Below are positions 58,447-64,000 of a DNA stretch of 64,000 nt, piece by piece. The notes under the pieces were generated by a model. The model ran no database searches. It saw nothing but the letters and a program-made list of their open reading frames with translations, and had not been told where the DNA came from. The position numbers and the translations under genes were made by a program. How positions within the stretch are numbered: position 1 is the first letter of the stretch; the number at the start of each line of letters is the position of its first letter. The DNA is taken from contig NC_053037.3 of NCBI RefSeq assembly GCF_002575655.3, forward strand, positions 566,720,880 to 566,784,879, given 5' to 3'. The stretch is from Aegilops tauschii subsp. strangulata. Lineage: Eukaryota > Streptophyta > Magnoliopsida > Poales > Poaceae.

Positions 58447-59090
58447 TCGTGCCACAACACTAACGCCACCCTCGGCACACTGAAACCGACCGTATCTAGC
58501 GACGATATGAGCGTGTCGCTTACCGCGGTCGGCGTGTCCAGAGGCGGTGCTGGAGCTGCGCCCCGTTGTTGGCCCCAACGACCCACATGAACGGTTGTCG
58601 GTGGCGAGGAGGTCATGGGCCAGCTCCTCCATTGGACTAGTCTGCGCTACGTCGTCCCGACGGGTGTGCCCCACATGTCGGTTTCCCTGTTTTCCCGGCC
58701 ATATTCGAGCGTCAGTGCTCCGCGTTGCACATTAGGCCTTTCACTATGTAGGCCAAGCGAGACAACTTATTGTTTATTTGAGCCGTTCAAGTATAGTCAT
58801 GTGCCGTTTGCTTATTTCTCATTCCTCTCCAACCCTCTTCTCCATTGATCATGTCTCCCTCCAATCGAGTCCATCCTCCCGCATGCCTCATTTGAACATT
58901 CCGCCGAGTATCATTCGCATGTACCCACCCCTAGTCCTCTTTCAATAGATCTCCGGACCCCGAGATGAAATCGAGAGGGAACGAGTGGGGGCACGTGATA
59001 CCTAAGGCGGATTCAAAAGTTTGAACCGGTGATCATAGCATCCGCAAATCATATATAAAGGGTATTCAATGTTCATTTCGTTTTTGAACG
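58447..59090. other. Unassigned DNA of CACTA 2
   Basis: Moderately GC-rich DNA with short ORFs only. I recognise no gene or repeat in it. Confidence 0.3.
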
Positions 59091-59097
59091 TACAATA

Positions 59098-59400
59098 TAC
59101 TCCCCCTATCCTTTCTAGTTTACGTATAAGTTTTATGTGTAGTCAAAGTATCTCTACTTTGATCAAAAAGGTATCAACATTCAACAACGCCCAATCAATA
59201 TTGTTAGATTCGTACGTACTCCTAGATTTGTACTCGAGATGGTTTCCAATTTGACAATTGAGAAGATTAATAGTACATGAGATGTATAATGTGAAAATTA
59301 TATCATTGGAAACTCCTTTCACATACAAATTTGACCGTATGCTTTGTGTAAGTTGCATGTCATATATTATTACTCTAACATTTGGTCAAAGTTAGCCTCG
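59098..59400. mobile_element. Stowaway-like MITE remnant
   Basis: It begins TACTCCCCCTATCC, a variant of the Stowaway terminus CTCCCTCCGTCC after TA, and runs through the typical interior with GTCAAAGTTAGCCTCGAAAAATGC near its end. The matching right terminus is not clear, probably because of rearrangement with the adjacent repeats. Confidence 0.55.
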
Positions 59401-59512
59401 AAAAATGCATTAGACCCTGTATGCTTTGTGTAAGTTGCATGTCATATATTATTACTCTAACATTTGTGTAAGTTGCATGTCATATATTATTACTCTAACA
59501 TTTGGTCAAAGT
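59335..59512. repeat. Direct repeats derived from the Stowaway-like end
   Basis: The phrase TGTAAGTTGCATGTCATATA, continuing to TTATTACTCTAACATTTG, occurs three times (about 59347, 59428 and 59466). A local duplication of the MITE end is the likely origin. Confidence 0.85.
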
Positions 59513-59659
59513 AGTATAGTGGAAGTGGAACCTCTGACGTAGGTATCCCTGCCTTACCCTCCCTTTCGGTCACTTACTGGCGGACCCCATGCTTGCTAGG
59601 CCCCGCATGTCAGTTACTCAATGGGTTCGGCCACGTCAGGGGATCCTCATCCATAGTAT

Positions 59660-59702
59660 ACTCCCTCTATTTTTATTTACTCCGCATAAAACGGAGGGAG
59701 TG
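59660..59702. mobile_element. Internally deleted Stowaway MITE, about 42 bp
   Basis: CTCCCTCTATTTTTATTTAC and AAAACGGAGGGAG, the two ends of a classical Stowaway MITE, are separated by only a few bases. The left end is preceded by TA. The interior of the original element is gone. Confidence 0.7.
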
Positions 59703-60030
59703 GTGGTATAATAAATGACGCGGGCGGGGGAGGGGGAGGGACGTCAGTTTGCTCTCAATTGCGGTCCCACAAGCGAGTGAAAACGCAAGACGAAGCGCGT
59801 TCCATTCGATGAGCGACGTGGAGGGTCCAGCGTGCCGGGCTGCAACGCGAACGCGACAAGAGCGATGTACAGTCAAAACCGATTGACCGGTCGTCACCGG
59901 AACCACTATTCACACCAGAACCTTCACTGCTCGGCCTACGCCAGCCACTGCCCTAAAACCACACCAAATCTCCAGCCCATTTCCCCACCTTTCGATCCCC
60001 TAGCCCGCATCAATAGTTCGCCGGAAAGCC

Positions 60031-60861
60031 ATGGTGCGCCGCAAGATCACTTACTACAAGATGCTGACGCCGGAGTGCCGCGCAGAAATCGCGGCGGCGG
60101 TCGGCGCCACAGACCTCCGTCCCCAAGCTCGCTTTGCGGCGGGCTAATCCCCGAGTTCTCTGGAGCCAAGCTACGAGGAGGAGGAAGCCGATCCACTGTT
60201 CATGGCGGAGGTCGCGGCGCAGAAGGCCCCCGATGGGTATGAGACGATGGACGTCGACTTCGTGCCGGCGTCCGAGTCCCCCATGGTGCAGGCGGACCAG
60301 CGGTTCAACATGGCGATACTAAAGGAGGACTGGGAGGCAGAGGTTCAACTCGACGCGGAGCGCGCGCATGCCACTGCCATCGAGGCTCTCCTGCAGGCGG
60401 AACCGGATGTCGTGGATGTGAACCGGGCGGCGGAGGCTCAACTTGAGGCGGAGCGCGCGGATGCCGCTGCCATCGAGGCCCTCGTGCAGGCGGAACCGGA
60501 CGTCCTGGAGTTGAACCGGGCGGCAGAGGCTTGACTCGACGCAGAGCGTGCGGATGCCGCTCTCATCGACGCCCTCCTGCAGGCGGAACCGGACGTCCTG
60601 GACTTGAACCGAGCGGCGGAGGCTCGACTCGACGCGGATCGCGCGGATGCCGCTGCCATCGAGGCCCTCCTGCAGGCGGAACCGGACGTCCTCGAATTGA
60701 ACCGGGCTGTGCTCTCGTCTGTGCACAGCGCCCGCACGCTCCGCTTGAACGAGTAGCTGGAGGCCGAGGACAACCACGGTGCGGAGACACACATCGGCAG
60801 CGATGGCTGGTTCGTGCCGGCAGCCAAAGATGACGAGGCCGTCTCTTTCCGCGAGCAGTGA
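60031..60861 (+). pseudogene. Gene relic with four 31-residue repeats and three in-frame stops
   Basis: From ATG at 60031 (MVRRKITYYKMLTPECRAEI) one frame continues for 276 codons to TGA at 60859-60861. It is interrupted only by in-frame stops at 60145-60147 (TAA), 60532-60534 (TGA) and 60754-60756 (TAG). Four 93-bp tandem units start at 60340, 60433, 60526 and 60619 and encode a helix-like repeat around LDAERADAAAIEALLQAEPD. The preserved frame over four repeats with exact 93-bp spacing shows it was once coding. I do not recognise the protein; it could be a host gene captured by the CACTA element or a family known only from grasses. Confidence 0.65.
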
Positions 60862-62300
60862 TAGTTTTTCTTTATGTTGTTGTTTTTATGGATCTTTTAC
60901 TGTGTAAAAACATATATTTGTTATGCAAGTCGCCTGACTTGGGTCAGTCTACCATTTCAGGCGGTTGGATGAATATCCTACGTCTCCTAACCCTTCTTTC
61001 CTTCTTCCTCACCTCTTCTTCTTCCCCAACAGACCACCGCATGGGTCGTACGGATACTCCCCAACATGCGGTTGGATAAACATACTCTATGAACGAAAAT
61101 TATGTGTCAGCGATAGGATTGCTGAGTTTGGTTTGTTCACATGCGACAGCACGTGTCAGTGAGGGTGCGTTCCCTTGGTTGGGTTTGCGGCGTGCAGGAG
61201 CAACTGTGTGAGGGTGCGGTGCGACCGCGGCGTGCAGGAGCGACCGTGTGAGGGTGCAGTGCGACCGCGATAGCCCTGCGCAAGTGTACCTCCTTCTCAT
61301 TTTGAAAACTTTAGGCAAGCTTGGCAAAAATGTGTGGCGAAGTTTGGCAATGCAAGGCCTAGACCCAAACAGGATAACTACGTACGTACTAGGAGTACTA
61401 GTGTTAAAAAAGAAAGGCGGGGTTTTCCTTCACGGGATTTAATCGATACAAATCCTCGTTTCACGTCTCAATTAATGCGTATTTTTTCTCCAAAGACCAA
61501 AGAGCTAACCATCTCACTCCTCATCGCTTGATTAATGCAGCATCATGCAAACCAACCTTCTCACTGCCGCATGCATGCAGGGGATATTAATGTCCTTGGT
61601 TGCTAACCCGATCAATTTTGCCTCGATTAGTGTTAGTGGCCCTTTGCAAATTGTAATTTTGATATACTGGCCTTGTGTACAAAAAATGGAGGTAGTAACT
61701 ATATTTGACTACCTTCCCCATTGCGGTGACATCGACGATATCTTTTTTTGGGTGGTTTGGCTAAGTGCGTTCGACGGAGAACACCATTGAGGGAGACCAC
61801 GGTAAGTCGGTCGCAAGTGCCGCCTGCAAGCCGAGACAACCGCCTTATTTGCATCCAGGAAGTCCTTTACTAGTACTACTAGGAGTACTAGTGCGGTGAG
61901 ATGGTTTCTCGAAGAAGACGATGGAGAAGCAGAGTCAGCGAAGAGTGAAATGATGGTTGCTTCGTCTGTGCTTTTGTGATTTGACGCCTCACTGCTTTGT
62001 GATTTGTGATAGAAGGGACAGGGGAGTAGACTCTGTGCTCTATACTGTACTACATGCGTCCAACCATGGGAGAAAGAGGAGAGACGTTGCATTTTTCTAT
62101 TCCTTCAATCAATCAATCAGGGAGCTTCGGTTCCATCTTTTTGGCTTTGGCAACACCGTCCACAATGGTTCCCACGATGCCAAAAGCTATTTTCACATTT
62201 GGCTACACATTGTGGATGCCCTTAACCGTACCACTTGGTTTTGCTCCTGTGTGCTATCTATACAAATCTCAATTATATTGATCTAAAAAATTATAGAATC
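60862..62300. other. Subterminal-like DNA of CACTA 2
   Basis: Motifs of the type CACGTGTCAGTGAGGGTGCG and GGCGTGCAGGAGCGACCGTG occur at 61150-61280, with two close copies of the latter (near 61189 and 61228). TAGGAGTACTAGTG is at about 61390 and 61880. The 61915-62005 segment recurs in diverged form at 62685-62775. No gene is visible. Confidence 0.5.
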
Positions 62301-63535
62301 AAGATTAGTAAAAAGGAGGTGATTTTGCCGCGTGGATGGCGGTGGAGGTTTCTTATTTGAGCAATGCAACATCCACGTAATGGTTTACGTAAAGTTACGA
62401 ACTGATGTGATGTGGGACTATTTGATTGGATTAAAGGAGAGGATTAGGCCCACCCCACCTGAAAATCAGGGGGGCATATATAGATTAGATGGAAAGTATA
62501 CGTAGCAGCTATGTAGCCCTTTGTAAGTCTAGGATTAGGCTTCTTATTTTTGGAGGACGTTGTCCTGGCGGTTTGCTAACATGCGGTCCCACGTGTCAGT
62601 GCATTACCAAGCCGATCCGCGTCCCACATGAGGCAGAACAATGGCAGAAGCAACACGTGGTTAAGTTGAAGAAGATGAGGGAGAAGCGGATTCAGCAACG
62701 AGTGAAATGATGGTTGCTTCGTCCCTCCAACTTAACTGCGGGAAAGGTGCAGCTTGTGATTTCACGCCTCATTGCTCATTATTACGCCGGCGCCATGACT
62801 GGGGTGCTTCACCCCGGCTGCTCTGCACTGTATTCCGGTATGGCACGTGGACCCGGTAGCTTGATGTCCGACATGTCAGCGAAAGGGACTAGAAGATTTA
62901 TGAAAGCGAGCGCTCCACTCTTACGACGGAGGAGTAGACGACACGACGGCCCAGTGAACTGTCACTTGTAGTACTCTATAGTACTATAGTTTTGCTATTT
63001 CGCACGATCCATCGATACAAACCCGATTAAACAGGAAAGAGCGGGATTTTTCCCGCGCGGTAGATGATACTGGCCATACATTTCAAAGGCAATTTTAATG
63101 TATGCAAACTGAATAATTATAAGTAACAATATGATATCTAGTAAAACTAAAAACACATATGATTTATTGTGTTAGAGTGTAGTAATAGTGCTGTATTGCA
63201 TAGTTGTTAGATGTAAGATGCGAGAACGTGTAGGGATGTAGTTTTGGAGGGCCTACAGAGAGAAAAGCGTAATACGGTCACCGAACTTCAGAATAAGCTG
63301 ATTACGGTCACTATATACGTTTTGCGGTGATTATACGGTCACTTGCTCACAGTTCAGCATCGGATTGCACTCTATTGACCGGCCAAATAGTCTGCGTGGC
63401 GCCATGTTGACTAGTTAAATTGACCACGTTCCTTGTGGGTCCCACCTGTCAGTTCGCATAGGCAAAAGGTCAGATAAACACAAATTTACGCAGGCGCGAC
63501 AAGGCTCCAACCCGTGCGCGGGAATCACCTAGTTG
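62301..63535. other. Further unassigned CACTA-like DNA
   Basis: A segment near 62340-62480 (GAGCAATGCAACATCCACGTAA) resembles 57090-57130 and may be a MITE end. GCGGTCCCACGTGTCAGTG is at 62582, and GTGGGTCCCACCTGTCAGT at 63435, the latter like the motif of the 48000-51100 modules. The 63260-63400 part (TACGGTCAC repeated three times) is repetitive DNA I cannot name. Confidence 0.45.
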
Positions 63536-63800
63536 TGTATGTGTCTGTCAGGTTCTGATGTGTGCGCATGCACATGTAGGTTGAGCACTTGAGCGTGAGA
63601 GTGTGTGTTGGTCGTGTGGTGTATTGGTGTGTGCATGCATGCGTGCGTGTGTGCGTGTGAGTGTTGCGTGCGTGCGTGAGAGTGTTGCGTGTGTGCGTGG
63701 CTGCGTGTGTACGTGTGAGTGTTGCGTGCGTGCGTGGGTGCATGTGTTGGTGTGAGTGTTGCGTGGATGCAGTTCGTGTGCATGCGTGCGTGTGTGTATA
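63536..63800. repeat. GT/GC-rich simple-sequence region
   Basis: Nearly pure alternating purine-pyrimidine DNA built of TGTG, TGCG and TGCA steps, with GTGAGTGTTGCGTG recurring near 63657, 63713 and 63751. The ORFs across it (His/Thr-rich on the minus strand) are low-complexity artefacts. Confidence 0.9.
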
Positions 63801-64000
63801 ATCACCACACCAGCTCCTGTGTGTTAAAACAGACGGCTCAGCATACCAATACAAGGCCACCTTGTCCGCTGTGCCCGCGGTCAGGACTTCGAACCACCGT
63901 CCAAATATTTTTTTGTCGTTTGTTTTCATTCTTACTAGCAAGATGCTCGTGCGTTGCATGTAACATCAAGATGCATTTGTATGACTTGTTTATCTTGTGA
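63801..64000. other. Right edge, unassigned
   Basis: No gene. TACTAGCAAGATGCTCGTGCG at about 63934 resembles a phrase (ACTAGCAAAATGCCCGTGCG) that is common in grass transposon ends, so an element boundary may lie here. Confidence 0.35.

Larger units (their letters stand above)
46309..64000. mobile_element. Second CACTA transposon, left end in window, more than 17.7 kb
   Basis: The terminus at 46309 reads CACTACAAAAAAAAGACGC, a CACTA end, next to AGA (46306-46308), the probable 3-bp target duplication. Inside are subterminal repeats and minisatellites (46440-51100), a GRF zinc-finger gene on the plus strand, a TNP2 pseudogene on the minus strand, and more subterminal-like DNA (56400-63500) with small nested MITEs. 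The right terminus is not in the window; I looked for the continuation of the T LTR and did not find it. Other unrecognised insertions within it are possible. Confidence 0.75.

Noticed and set aside
63525..63959. His/Thr-rich minus-strand frame
   Set aside because: It is a translation of GT-rich simple sequence.
46309..64000. A complete CACTA element with both ends in the window
   Set aside because: The interrupted LTR of T does not resume before 64000 and I found no matching TAGTG end with an AGA duplication, so the right end must be outside.

Overview
This window is intergenic DNA from a large grass genome. The content points to the wheat tribe (Triticum/Aegilops/barley relatives): an Angela/BARE-type Copia element with its characteristic LTR, two large CACTA transposons with TNP2 transposases, Tat-type and chromodomain-type Gypsy elements, and small Tourist- and Stowaway-like MITEs, all nested in one another. 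I see no ordinary cellular gene, no rRNA or tRNA gene and no bacterial feature. Family names are given only where I recognise the sequence; the rest are described by structure.

Layout, left to right. Positions 1-3652 are the right end of a CACTA element (TNP2 pseudogene on the minus strand, subterminal hairpin repeats, terminus at 3652). It sits inside the 5' LTR of a decayed Angela-like Copia element (3653-10766). Positions 10767-12986 are T-rich, repeat-structured DNA that I cannot classify. A truncated LTR (12987-13613) follows, with a 183-bp Tourist-like MITE inserted at its TATA box. A minus-strand Tat-lineage Gypsy element, here called T, begins at 13614 and is the host of everything to its right. 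Its 3' LTR is 13614-14505, its antisense extra ORF is at 25940-28395, its tandem repeats and a pol remnant lie between 28552 and 30400, its protease and gag are at 30425-31498 and 44609-45993, and the start of its 5' LTR is 46067-46308.

Three elements are inserted in T. The first (L, 14526-25659, TSD AAGGT) has two roughly 5-kb LTRs around a 1.2-kb non-coding interior, so it is a non-autonomous LARD-like element. The second (C, 31499-44603, TSD CAGTC) is a nearly intact chromodomain Gypsy element with two almost identical 4.08-kb LTRs and a gag-pol frame broken by a single internal stop. The third is a CACTA element (46309 to beyond 64000) inserted in the 5' LTR of T. It carries minisatellite arrays, repeated promoter-like modules, an apparently intact two-exon GRF zinc-finger gene (51177-51939), a decayed TNP2 gene (52415-55883), a 93-bp-repeat pseudogene (60031-60861) and small MITEs.

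Nesting and LTR divergence give an order of events: T is oldest (about eleven differences in the 242 bp of LTR that can be compared), L is intermediate, and C is youngest (about two dozen differences in 4.08 kb). T can no longer move by itself because most of pol is missing. C is one nonsense codon away from an open gag-pol frame. The most interesting leads are the intact GRF zinc-finger gene in the second CACTA element, the paired 71-bp arrays next to that element's end, the conserved hairpins in the repeats of T, and the LARD-like element whose PPT end matches that of the chromodomain element.
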